Below, piece by piece: positions 13,320 through 24,956 of a stretch of 64,000 bases of DNA (position 1 is its first letter; each line of letters opens with the position of its first letter). The stretch spans positions 21,860,162-21,924,161 of the forward strand of contig OU612067.1 in assembly GCA_914767715.1 (NCBI GenBank). The letters run 5' to 3'. The notes beneath the pieces were generated by a model, which saw only the letters and a list, made by a program, of their open reading frames with translations, made no database searches and was not told the DNA's origin. The position numbers and the translations under genes were made by a program. This DNA is from Membranipora membranacea. Lineage: Eukaryota > Bryozoa > Gymnolaemata > Cheilostomatida > Membraniporidae.

Positions 13320-15418
13320 ACATGCATTTGCATGAAAAATAAGTCTTCAGGGTTACTTGGTCTGGTAGGTTTGTGGGTTATAAGTTAACACTATTAAGTT
13401 GTCTACTCATGCACAGCCAAACTTGTCCAGGCGATTTGTAATGAGCCTCTTATTGGGGAAATACAGTAATATTAGTGACTATTGTGGTTAGATAACAACT
13501 TTTGCAAATACATGGCAAAGTCACTCACAAGTCTGTCGATGACATAAAAGTTCAAAAGAAAGTTTTATACTTTGTATACACACTATTTAATGAGTTGAGA
13601 CCCGCTAATCAAAACAACCTTCATTTCTGTTATGAGCCCAAGTTGAAGAAGAGATTAGAAGAACCACCATACCAAAGATTATAAATACTGACTGTACACT
13701 ACAATCAATGACTATGACCCATTCCCTGTCCACAACTTTTCAAGGCTGCTGCGCTTGTTTGCTCTGTTTAAATAAGGTTACACTGGAGCAATGGATTTTC
13801 CCGGCTGACAAAGCCTTGCTTATTTCAGATTTACCTAAAAATGGTCCATACAATGCTTTATGGTTAGTACCAAATCTTGCGATAATATCCAACACTAGCC
13901 CCCCAAATAAGATCCATACTGATGATATAACTCAAAAATTCAACAAATTAATTTCCTATGTGACTGATGTGTGCTTTGACTTAGGTTTTCATATGGCCTG
14001 CTGCACTCAGCCAGTAATAGTAATAGTCCATGTTTAGATGTGCTGAGTATCTGTGATGCACAGATGGACAAGATCTGATGTAAAATAATATAAAAAGTTT
14101 CTCAAGGTATCTCACTGCTAACACGATTATCAATACTCCTCTTTAGGAGGCAGTTAAATTAATTTACATTTTACATCACCCTGAAGTCCGAAATAACTTG
14201 ATGACAAATTTCTTTAGTTCAATTTACTTTGTGACTTGTAAATTCCAGTGTTTGATGTAAACAACAAAGTTTATCCGAGAAAATCTTGTGTGTCCAAACA
14301 TCAGAATATTTGCAAAAATTGTTGCAAAGATTCTCAAAACTTCAAATCACTCAGTATTAATCATTGCATGCTTTGGATTTTAACATCATCCTAACGCTTG
14401 AAATTTCCAGGTTTTAAAAACAAATTAATATAGTTTTATGTGCAATTTAGAAAAACATACGGTCTACCTGTGTAAATATTGTATCTTCCATTGAAATTCT
14501 TTTGAAAGCCACTAATCATAAAGTTAATAATAGAAGCATATCGCGCGTTTACATGCGGGCTGAAGACAGAGTTTGATTGGAATGTCATATCTTAGTATTT
14601 ATAATCTTAGATACAATCCATGTAGCCACAATCTCATTTATTCATCATATCAATATAAACCAAAACCTTGAAATACTTAAGCGATGTATTGATCTGCCTT
14701 TATATTGCCAATTTCTATCTCAAGCAGTAAACAATTAACAGAAAATGTTGTATCTGTCAAAGCACTGTGGATTATTTTCAGTGGCCGAAATCATACAGAT
14801 TTAAACTTCGGTGGTGGGACTACCTCAGGGATATTTCCCTATGATAATCACACGGACTCGATGTCTATTTGCTACAATTGCCTCCTAAATGATATTCAAT
14901 CTCGCTCTCACTGGATCTGTTAATCTCCCTGTAATTTTCACTCTCACTGTCGGATGAGCTAGAGTTGAAATTTTTGCCATGCTTGATTTCGATTGTAATT
15001 GCTGTGTCATTCAAATATGACATGTTATACACTATCCCATTTTACCAGCCAAGCCGCATAACACAGGACAGATTAACTTTGCCTTGTATTCATTCATTCA
15101 CTCAATAGATAAATTCCGTGTGGTTTGATATTGTATGCAGGGAATATCAAAACCACTGTGTCATAACAAACAAAAAGTTTCATTTACGAGATACTGTATA
15201 TTCCCATTATAATCTAAGGTACTAAAAAGGTACTATTTTCAACAAGTGATCACAACTCCAGAGGAAAAAAATAGTACCTTTTGAGTACCTTCTCATCCCA
15301 ACTTAGAGTGAAAATAATTCTAAACTGGGCCACAGGCTGCTTTTGGACATAGCATAATGTTCTAAACTAGACTGAGAGCTCTAGAATGATACCAAAAACC
15401 TGTTCCCTTTACACTCAC
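13320..15418. other. Mostly empty, one weak exon candidate
   Basis: Between the hAT element and the last visible LRR exon I see no firm gene. On the minus strand at about 14868-15018 a Ser/Glu-rich frame (NSSSSDSESENYREINRSS) runs to a TAG stop at 14868-14870. It could be the terminal exon of the LRR gene, but I cannot place its acceptor. A plus-strand open frame at 13708-14037 has no recognisable features. Confidence 0.3.
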
Positions 15419-18400
15419 TTTAATATGGAGGTCATGAAAATACTCTCTCACAGCTTCTACACCTTGCGTACAGACACCTAGTGGTGGAGATGTTAGAGAA
15501 TCATGGTCATCATCACACTTTACTTCTTCTAATGTTGGTATACTGAATAAATTCTCGGGGATGGTTGTGAGAGATCCGTTGTGCCTGATGTCCAGGGACT
15601 TCAGATTGATCAGCTGGCTGATACTGCAAATGAACAGAAGATGTATTTTGTGTGAGCCGGTAGAAATGGTCATCTGGTAATCATCTTATTCAAAGGGGAT
15701 AATGCTGGGAAGAGAGGGATGTGGCAAAGTATGCTGAATCGTTGGCCAAGTAGAACCTTACTACAACTTATTTATAGTAATTAAGTTGAAATGGATATAA
15801 GATCCTTTTAACTAACAAAATGAAAATGCTCCAATTCAATTTCAATGACAATCGAGAATAATATTGATGAATGCATACGAATGTTTATATACGTGTTTCT
15901 GTAATATTTCTCAAGACTAGACGATATAAGACAGATTTCATTAACTTCAACCTCAAAAACATTTCTGAGATAAACTCATCTAGACTCACATAATCTGTAA
16001 GTATTTAAAAACTTATAGTGTATGGATTCGAGGAAGAGACACAGGGGTCAGTGAATATCAACTTTCTGTACACTGCTGGAATGCTGCATAGCTAATGATC
16101 AGTAACAGCTAATAAAAATGTGATTGGATGACGTTGTGTCATTTCATCGAAGAAATGAGGCCAAAAAGGCTGTTTTTACCAAAGTGGGTGGCTGAGCTGA
16201 TATGATTGCTGTGTATTTCAAAACAGGTTATATTTATTCTTAGAGATATAGTTGAAAATAATATGTGATGGGCCTAAAGTGGCGTTTTATGTCACGTAGT
16301 TATGCGAGTGATCTTTTAAATTTGATGATTTAATGTCAAAATTTTATGCTACGATTTGAGACAGATCGGATAATTTTTGCTTTTTCCCACTGAAGTGCTG
16401 TTTGAATGACGCAAAACAAAAAATTATCAAGATCATCAAGAGTAGATAAATTTTGCCTCATTTTTACATAAAGCCAAACATGCTGTCAAAAGGACCTTTA
16501 CAAAGGCCTAAATAATGGTCCTTTTGACAGGATGTTTTGCGCTATGGAAAAATGACGCGAAATATATTTACATTCGATATCTGCGCTGATCTTGATATAT
16601 TTGCACTGCCAAATTTGGAAGAGCATCAGTTTAACGGTGAAGATTGTTGTCAATTGTTATACTGCTGAAAATTTGGGTGTGGGTCATTCAAACAACGCTA
16701 CAGTCGATAAAAGCGAAAATATTCAGTCTGTCTCAAATTGTTGCTTAAAATTTCAAATTATTGATCATCAAATTTCAAAAATCACGTGATGTAAAATGCC
16801 GCATTAGGCTCATCATATTTTATTTTCGACCAAAAATTGGGATGGACTATATCACTTAGAAAAAATATGACCTGTTTTGAATTTTTTAGCAATCTAATAA
16901 GCTCAGCCATCCACATTGCTAAAAACACCGTTTTCAACATCATATTTTCGTGATGAAATAATGCAATGTCATCCAATCACATTTTTGATGAGCTATTACT
17001 GATCAGCATCTTTCAAACGGTATAAAAAGTCGATATTCGCTGGCATCATTGTCTCTACATTAATGACACGCTTACACACGTGTGCGCACATACATTAGAT
17101 ATAGGATACTGAAACAAACATAGAGATAAATGGACATATGTAGGATAAAACTATCTCTTGCAATGTATTTTTATATCTGGCATGATAGTGTATATTTTCA
17201 ATTTTAAATCCTTCGTATTAGCCCTTATACTAAGAATGGATAATTTACACAATTTGGTAAATGAATCAAGATACTCACCTCTCTGGTAATGCTAATAGAT
17301 CACAGTATGACACAACTAAGATCTTCAATGACCTCATCATACCAATACTATCAGGTAATGTGTGTAGATTCTTATTCTCTGACACATCTAACTTCTCTAG
17401 AGCAGTCAGTGAGCCCATACTATAATATATATAAAGATAAGTAAGACTAACAATGAGAAGATAACTCACTGTCGCAACCTAAAATAAATCATGGTGGTAA
17501 TGACTTATTCAAACTTCTATTCCAATTTTATCATAAATAAGCTGCATACTTATAATGGATAAATTACCCACCTTTTTGGTAATGCTGATAGATCACAGTG
17601 TGACACTTCTAAGACCTCCAGTGACCTCATCATACCAATACTATCTGGTAATGTGTGTAGATTCTTATTCTCTGACACATCTAACTTCTCTAGAGCAGTC
17701 AGTGAGCCCATACTATAATATATATAAAGATAAGTAAGACTAACAATGAGAAGATAACTCACTGTCGCAACCTAAAATAAATCATGGTGGTAATGACTTA
17801 TTCAAACTTATATTCCAATTTTATCATAAATAAGCTGCATACTTATAATGGATAAATTACCCACCTTTTTGGTAATGCTGATAGATCACAGTATGACACA
17901 TCTAAGACCTTCAATGACCTCATCATACCTATACTATCAGGTAATGTGTGTAGATTCTTATTACCTGACATATCTAACCTCTCTAGAGCTGTCAGTGAGC
18001 CGATACTATAATATATATAAAGATAAATAAGACTAACGATGAGAAAATAACTCACTGTCACATATTAAAATAAATCATGGTGGTAATGACTTGTTCAAAC
18101 TTATATTCCAATTTCATCATAAATAAGCTGCATACTTATAATAGATAAATTACCCACCTTTCTGGTAATGCTGATAGATCACAGGCCCTCGCCCATATCA
18201 CCTTCAATGACCTCATCATACCTATGCTATCAGGTAATGTGTGTAGATTCTTATTATCTGACACATATAACTCCTCTAGAGCTGTCAGTGAGCCGATACT
18301 GTAATATATATAAAGATAAGTAAGACTAACAATGAGAAGAAAACTCACTGTCGCAACTTAAAATAAGTCATGGTGGTAATGACTTATTCAAACTTATATT

Positions 18401-21400
18401 CCAATTTTATCATAAATAAGCTGCATACTTATAATAGATAAATGACCCACCTTTCTGGTAATGCTGATAGATCACAGGCCCTCGCCCATATCACCTTCAA
18501 TGACCTCATCATACCTATACTATCAGGTAATGTGTGTAGATTCTTATTATCTAACACATCTAACGTCTCTAGAGCAGTCAGTGAGCAAAGACTGTAATAT
18601 GTATAAAGATAAATAAGGCCAACGATGAGAAGATAACTCATTGTCACATATTAAAATAAATCATGGTGGTAATGACTTATTCAAACTTATATTCCAATTT
18701 TATCATAAATAAGCTGCATACTTAAAATGGATAAATTACCCACCTTTCTGGTAATGCTGATAGATCACAGCCCCACGCCCTTATCACCTTCAGTGTCCTC
18801 ATCATACCTATACTATCTGGTAATGTGTGTAGATTCTTATTCAATGACACATTTAACTTCTGTAGAGCAGTCAGTGAGCCGATACTATAATATGTATAAA
18901 GGTAAATAAGACTAACGATGAGAAAATAACTCATTGTCACATATTAAAATAAATCATGGTGGTAATGACTTATTCAAACTTATATTCCAATTTTATCATA
19001 AATAAGCTGCATACTTAAAATGGATAAATTACCCACCTTTCTGGTAATGCTGATAGATCACAGCCCCACGCCCTTATCACCTTCAGTGTCCTCATCATAC
19101 CAATACTATCAGGTAATGTGTGTAGGTTCTTATTACTATACACATCTAACGTCTCTAGAGCAGTCAGTGAGCCGATACTATAATATGTATAAAGATAAAT
19201 AAGGCTAACGATGAGAAGATAACTCATTGTCACATATTAAAATAAATCATGGTGGTAATGACTTATTCAAACTTATATTCAAATTTTACCATAAATAAGC
19301 TGCATACTTATAATGGCTAAATTACCCACCTTTCTGGTAATGTTGATAGTTCACAGCCTAACACATCTAAGACCTTCAATGACCTCATCATACCAATACT
19401 ATCAGGTAATGTGTGTAGGTTCTTATTACCTGACACTTTTAACGTCTCTAGAGCAGTCAGTGAGCCGATACTATAATATGCATAAAGATAAATAAGACTA
19501 ACGATGAGAAAATAACTCATTGTCACATATTAAAATAAATCATGGTGGTAATGACTTATTCAAACTTATATTCAAATTTTACCATAAATAAGCTGCATAC
19601 TTATAATAGATAAATGACCCACCTTTCTGGTAATGCTGATAGATCACAGTCTGACACAACTAAGACCTTCAATGACCTCATCATACCAATACTATCAGGT
19701 AATGTGTGTAGATTCTTATTACCTGACACATATAACTTCTCTAGAGCAGTCAGTGAGCCGATACTATAATATGTATAAAGATAAGTAAGACTATCAATAA
19801 AAAGAAAACTCACTGTCGCAACTTAAAATAAATCATGGTAGTAATGACTTATTCAAACCTATATTCCAATTTTATCATAAATAAGCTGCATACTTATAAT
19901 GTATAAATTACCCACCTTTCTGGTAATGTTGATAGATCACAGTTCCACACAGATAAACCCTTCAGTGACCTCATCATACATATACCATCTGGTAATGTGT
20001 GTAGATTGTTATTCAATGACACATTTAACTCCTCTAAGTCTGTCAGTGAGCCGATACTATAATATATATATATAAAGATAAGTAAGACTAACGATGAGAG
20101 GAAAACTCACTGTCGCAACTTAAAATAAATCATGGTGGTAATGACTTTTTCAAACTTATATTCCAATTTTATCATAAATAAGCTGCATACTTATAATGTA
20201 TAAATTTCCCACCTTTCTGGTAATGTTGATAGATCACAGTTCCACACAGATAAACCCTTCAGTGTCCTCATCATACATATACCATCTGGTAATGTGTGTA
20301 GATTGTTATTAAATGACACATTTAACTTCTCTAGAGCAGTCAGTGAGCCGATACTATAATATGTATGAAGATAAATAAGACTAACGGTGAGAAAATAACT
20401 AACTGTCACAACTTAAAACAAATCATGATGGTCACGATATATTTTAAACTTTAATTTTAAATTTCATCTTAAGTAAGCTGCATATTTATAATGGATAAAT
20501 GACCCACTTTTCTGGTAATGCTGATAGATTACAGTCTGACACATCTAAGACCTTCAGTGACCTCACCATGCCTATACTATCAGGCAATGTGTGTAGATTC
20601 TTATTACGTGTCACATCTAACTCTTCTAGAGCTGTCAGTGAGCAAAGACTGTAATATACAAAAATATAAGTGAGGGTAACTATTAGAATATATCTCATAA
20701 TCACAATTTATATTAAATTATCCCTTCTTCATTTATGGTGTGTCGAGAAAATGGAAAGCTTAGAGGCCAGAGAGCAGTGCGCTTTCTGTGAAATCAATAC
20801 ACAAAACAAATATTGCACCACGAGTAGTGTGCTCATGTCAGAGCACAGCGTCACTTTGTGAAAACAAAGCGAACGTTGAGTAAGTGTGCTCATGTCAGTG
20901 AGTGGAGAGTTAATTTTGGAAAATAAGCTTTATAAATATCTACAAGATATTATCTTATAATGGGAATAATCACTTGTCAGTGCCGGGCGAAAGAAATATA
21001 AATATCGATATTCATTTCCCGAATGAAATATCTGCATCGAGTAAATCGAACCAAGGAGTTAAAGACAAGGAGATGCAACAAAGACAGCCTCCCTGATTTT
21101 GATGAACTACCCTAATTTAAACAACTATAAAGCTTAACTTCAGAGTTTTCTCCCCCTGTAAGGAGGAGAGACAACTACCGACAGTGTGAAATTATGACAC
21201 GAATATTACTGCCGGATACATTGTGAGAGTTTATCTCAGTATTTGGAATTTTGTGTTGATAAAACAGCAAGTGGAAAATTGGTCAAGAGTGAGGCGGTGT
21301 AATGGCTCAGTGACTTCAAGACACAGCGGTCAGATCTGCAACCATGGAGGCTCGCACCAAATGTCAGATTCTAGCCAAAGACTCCTATAAAACTCATATG

Positions 21401-21888
21401 TATCACACAATACTTATGCAAGGCATAATGAGTTTTTAAATTTCAATTTCCCACCAAGCCCTCCTCTCATCTCCTGTTATCCCAGCAAGACATTTCCCAT
21501 CAGGATGTTGGTTGCTATTTCAACAAGACATTTTCCCACTAACCCTTATCCCACTATTACTTCTTTCAAAGGCCGAGCCTTTAACTCAATGCTGGTAGTC
21601 TTTCTTATTTTATGGTTATGTTTGATGTGAGACTACCCCACAAACCAAATGCTTACAAAAATACCTACCTCTGTAGCTGATCTTTGTCGGAGATCCTCTC
21701 CAGCCTGAGAGCTCTCAGATTAGGTACCAGCTGATCTAGATTAGGAGGGATATCACCGCGAATAACCATGTATGAGATCTGACTGTCACAGGTAGCCGCT
21801 TCAAGTTCTGATAAGGTCATGGATCTGAACTCTTTATGTTTTATGTTATCAATTCCAGGCATTACCATACTGTACCATACTTTGTGAC
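15419..21888 (-). CDS. Leucine-rich-repeat gene with tandem exon array
   Basis: LRR proteins form curved solenoids that bind other proteins. Fourteen minus-strand exons are visible. The first is 21669-21888, which ends in phase 2 and contains a weak LRR ([10 protein letters not shown]). Then come twelve 141-bp exons from 20508-20648 to 17279-17419, and finally 15419-15623. Each array exon carries two LRRs on the pattern [19 protein letters not shown] then [21 protein letters not shown]. The last exon carries one more LRR and a C-terminal cap with [18 protein letters not shown], familiar from intracellular LRR proteins of the MFHAS1/ROCO kind. It ends in phase 0, so a further domain should follow. 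No signal peptide or transmembrane segment is seen in these exons, so an intracellular protein is likely. All junctions keep frame: the array gives about 564 residues and 24 LRRs. Neither terminus is defined. What follows the cap (a kinase, GTPase or death-fold domain in relatives) is unknown. Confidence 0.88.
16052..17041. mobile_element. Long foldback element in LRR intron
   Basis: About 1 kb within the last visible LRR intron folds back on itself. The outer arms pair (GATCAGTAACAGCTAATAAA near 16098 with its diverged complement near 16985-17004). Pairing continues inward for several hundred bases with mismatches. The centre is a perfect 14-bp stem CTGTCAAAAGGACC/GGTCCTTTTGACAG near 16485-16533. 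It encodes no transposase. The exact ends and target duplication are not clear. Confidence 0.7.
17279..20648 (-). repeat. Tandem array of twelve LRR exon-intron units
   Basis: Twelve exons of exactly 141 bp start (minus strand) at 20648, 20353, 20056, 19763, 19470, 19177, 18884, 18591, 18298, 18005, 17712 and 17419. The period is exactly 293 bp for all but the two most upstream steps (297 and 295). Every exon begins with one base that completes a split codon and ends with two bases (AG or AA), so all introns are phase 2 and any exon can be added, lost or skipped without a frame change. Introns are about 152 bp, nearly the same from unit to unit, with donor GTGGGT and acceptor TATTATAG. The array arose by repeated unequal crossing-over of one exon-intron unit. 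Confidence 0.95.
20649..21668. other. First visible LRR intron
   Basis: About 1 kb between the upstream LRR exon and the array. It has a short duplicated segment (GTGTGCTCATGTCAG near 20828 and 20884) and no coding segment that I can support. Confidence 0.5.
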
Positions 21889-22672
21889 CTAGAAAAAGGG
21901 CAACAAAAAATCAAACTAAACCGAATATGATGTTTATTTTGAGAGGTCTTCAGCTCTCACAGCTTGGATCAGGATGAGCCAGGTGCCTCAATAGAATAAG
22001 GGGGGGGGGGGGCAGAACCTTTGAGATCTCAAGTCCTCACAGCTCACAGTCAGGCAGAGATTGACAGCAGACGCTATTAAGACTAAGACACCCAACTAAG
22101 ACTCTTGTGGAATCACCACCCTCATCTCATGAAAAAGCTCCTTTGTTTTGGTTTTAATTGTTTATTTTAATTGTTTTGGATTTTCGCTGTTAAATAATCT
22201 TGATTGAGTGATAAGCAAAATCCTATCTCCGCTTTTTGAGAGAACCGAGGGTTTAACACAATTAGTGTAAAATTAAATTATTTTAATTATTTTTTTTTCA
22301 AGAGTTTTTGCAAGAGTTTTTGCAGTCGTATTTTTAAATTAAATTGATTGTTTGGCAAACGCATTCTCCGATTTTATACACATGCCTACCCACAGTGATG
22401 AAACCAGGTATAAACATCAAGCAGCTGGGCAGTTCTGGTTGGAGAGCCGGTGGAGCACGTATTTCTAGTATGGTAAAGATTGCTTTTTTCTGGTAAATTA
22501 TTGTTTAGTGTTTAATTTAATTTATTATTCAAGAATAAAATTCATTTGAATATGGAAAACTCATCTAAACCATGTGTTATTAGTAATTTGAGTAAGCACC
22601 TTTACATAACAAAGTTTGAAAAACAAATGTGCTGGATAAATTTAAGTAGCTAAACAAAACACCTTTTGTACC

Positions 22673-22859
22673 GAGTTGCCTCCTTGTTGAACCCACAAAC
22701 GTCGCAAAAGTCAAAACGTTGCAATCTAGCGTTCCACTAACGTCGCAATCCCAAAAACGTTGCAACGAAAGGTTTTTATAACGTCGCAAACCCAGTAATG
22801 TCGCAATTTTTAAACGTCGCAAATGCTCAAACCCACTAACGTTGCAAATGTCGCAACTC
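22673..22859. mobile_element. GCGACGTT-repeat element, copy 1
   Basis: A 187-bp element bounded by short inverted ends (GAGTTGCC and GCAACTC). It holds many copies of AACGTCGCAA or AACGTTGCAA, often followed by ACCCACTAAC. In this AT-rich, CpG-poor setting the regular CpG-bearing motif is conspicuous. A reverse-oriented copy lies at 37085-37287, colinear over its whole length. Confidence 0.75.
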
Positions 22860-23545
22860 AATAAAAATGCCGGAGTTTTCTTCTCATTGGATGCAAATTG
22901 GTGATTGAAATTTGCTGCTGATAGGAGCATACAGACTTCAAAACACTGTGGGGAGCTGAAATATTGTGCAAATTGCTAAAAGAGAAAAGATTTTCACTTC
23001 CTAGGATCATGATGAAAATTATTACCTCAGAAATAATTACTGCCGACGATTATTGGATGCTTACAAATATTGGACGATTACAAAACTAGATTATCAATAC
23101 TCATACTTGATGAACTAAATGTTCATTTCCAGATCTCCAGATATTTCCGTTTAGCTAGAGTTTCCCCATGCCGACCTTTTCTTGTTTAAGACCATCAATC
23201 ATTTAATAGAACTACTCTACTTGATAACAATATTTTTAAGGAATTCACCTTATACATTACGATAATTGTTTTATGCACGATCTTATATTTCAATTGTCTT
23301 GATCAGCAAATAAATCGAGATTAGTATTCTTATCATTAATATCAAGAAACAACTGAGGCAGATATCAGCAAACATGCCTAGTTCGAAATATACCGTCATG
23401 TTTGATATAGGCTATGCTAAAAGTTTTCAAGATGTAGTACACTGCTTGCTATATTTATAATGGGAAAATTGTTACCCTAGTTATACATGAACCACTTCAT
23501 CTTCACTTCCCACCATAACATTGGGAAGTAGACAACAGTAAATCT
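22860..23545. other. No feature seen
   Basis: About 690 bp between the GCGACGTT-repeat element and the satellite. I see no exon, RNA gene or clear repeat. Confidence 0.4.
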
Positions 23546-23935
23546 ATGAGTTACTGTTGTCACGCACATTGTTGTCAGCAACAATGTCAGCAACAATGTT
23601 GTCAACAACAAAGTTGTCAGCAACAACAACAAAGTTGTCAACAAAGTCAGCAACAACAAAGTCAGCAACAACAACAAAGTCAGCAACGACAACAAAGTCA
23701 GACAAACGTCAGACAACAAAGTCAGACAAAGTCAGACAAAGTCAGACAAAGTCAACAAAGACAACAAAGTCAACAAAGACAAAGTCAGACAAAGACAACA
23801 AAGTCAGACAAAGTCAGACAACAAAGTCAGACAACGACAACAAAGTCAGCAACAACAACAAAGTTGTCAGCAACAATGTCAACATTGTTGTCAGCAACAA
23901 TGTCACGCACATTGTTGTGCGTGACATCGAGTTGT
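23546..23935. repeat. GTCA/CAA satellite with mirrored ends
   Basis: About 390 bp is made of interleaved short words (GTCAG, GACAA, CAACAA). Both borders carry the same block, GTCACGCACATTGTTGT, and the right border extends it into a perfect hairpin of CACGCACAATG type. The open frames through it code only low-complexity Gln/Ser or Thr/Lys strings, so I treat it as non-coding. Confidence 0.75.
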
Positions 23936-23975
23936 CAAGAAGCAAAAAACTCAACTCGATAATTTTGTTAATTTT

Positions 23976-24362
23976 ATGGATCAAAACACTCGTGCAAAGA
24001 AGCGGAAGCGGAAAAATAAAGAACAAAATGGTAACTATCTATTGTATGCAGTATCTAAAGGAAAAATAACGGGATCATTTAAGAACTGGCTCTCCTGCAG
24101 CCATTCCGTAATTGGTATTAAATCATCCGCATATAAAGGATTCAACGATCTTGAATCAGCTAAGCAGTACCTCAAAGAAAGTGGTACTGCAGTAAAATAC
24201 ATAAGCTGCACTGAAAGTGACTTTCTCAAGCCAAACTTCGAGGAAGATACAAAAAGCATCGATTCCTTTAGTACAATGTCATTGGATAACGTAATAGAAG
24301 CTTCAACATCTGCACAGCAAAGCACAACAGGACATGGGCAAGTTGTTACCATTTTTTTGTAA
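23976..24362 (+). CDS. Viroplasmin/RNase H1 N-terminal-like ORF
   Basis: A 128-residue frame with an ATG start and TAA stop. After a basic N-terminus (KKRKRKNKE) it has a segment from about residue 22 that matches the caulimovirus-VI/RNase H1 hybrid-binding fold: a YAVSKGK strand, a turn with W, then VIGIKSSAYKGF and an ExAxxYL helix. That small domain binds RNA/DNA hybrids in RNase H1 and is often carried by retroelements. The frame starts 40 bp after the satellite and lies on the strand opposite to the BEL/Pao remnant. It is probably a retroelement-derived fragment, but a small host gene cannot be excluded. Confidence 0.55.
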   Translation: MDQNTRAKKRKRKNKEQNGNYLLYAVSKGKITGSFKNWLSCSHSVIGIKSSAYKGFNDLESAKQYLKESGTAVKYISCTESDFLKPNFEEDTKSIDSFSTMSLDNVIEASTSAQQSTTGHGQVVTIFL

Positions 24363-24467
24363 AGAGAAAAAGTTTAACAGATTTGCGTCTTTTATTTATT
24401 TTATTGACAAAGTACATATAAATGAGTAGAAAAGGATAGGAAACACAGAGGCTTATGAGACGAAGGT

Positions 24468-24956
24468 TTAGCAAGCACTTCTACTGGTTTCGACCAACAA
24501 CACAAGCTTGGTTATGGGTCGTACAAGAATAGATGTTTTGTCAGACAATTTATCATAAATCCGTACACTAGCATGTCTGACTAGTCCATCCTTACTTTGA
24601 CTAACCTCTGTGACCAAACCTAGAGACCAATTTATTCTAGAGCATTGGTCGGCTAATATGACTACATCATTGATTGCGAGATTCCTGTTTATCTTACTCC
24701 ACTTTTGTCGGCATTGGAGGGTTGTTAGATATTCTTTAGACCAACGCTTCCAGAAAATGTCAGCAAGCGCTTGCACCCTAACCCAACGCTTTCTAGCATA
24801 CACATCGTCATCAGTAAATGATCCAGGGATAGGTAACAGAATATTTGATTTCATGTGTAGTATATCATTGGGAGACAAAGGTCTCGCATCACTGTCGACT
24901 GTAGTTAGTGGTCTGCTATTGACTATTGCCATACACTCATAAAACAAGGTACGCAA
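24468..24956 (-). pseudogene. BEL/Pao retrotransposon integrase tail
   Basis: A minus-strand frame of 162 residues begins in the C-terminal part of a retroviral-type integrase (AIVNSRPLT). It continues into the conserved tail of BEL/Pao elements, with LSPNDIL, RKRWVRVQALADIFWKRW, EYLTTLQCRQKW and a strand ending near a stop. The catalytic core, reverse transcriptase, gag and both LTRs are absent nearby, so this is a 5'-truncated relic. Confidence 0.85.

Noticed and set aside
13708-14037. 109-residue plus-strand frame with Cys-rich start
   Set aside because: No splice context, no recognisable motif, and composition similar to the surrounding non-coding DNA.
17555-19495. Plus-strand open frames across the LRR array
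   Set aside because: They repeat every 293 bp and are exact shadows of the minus-strand exons; their codons show no protein-like conservation.
17279-20648. Regular repeats with unique parts, superficially like a CRISPR array
   Set aside because: The unit is 293 bp, the conserved part is an intron plus LRR codons, and this is animal DNA with splice sites.
23546-23962. Gln/Cys/Ser-rich protein frame through the satellite
   Set aside because: The frame is open only because the repeated words lack stops; several frames are open at once, and there is no partner exon.
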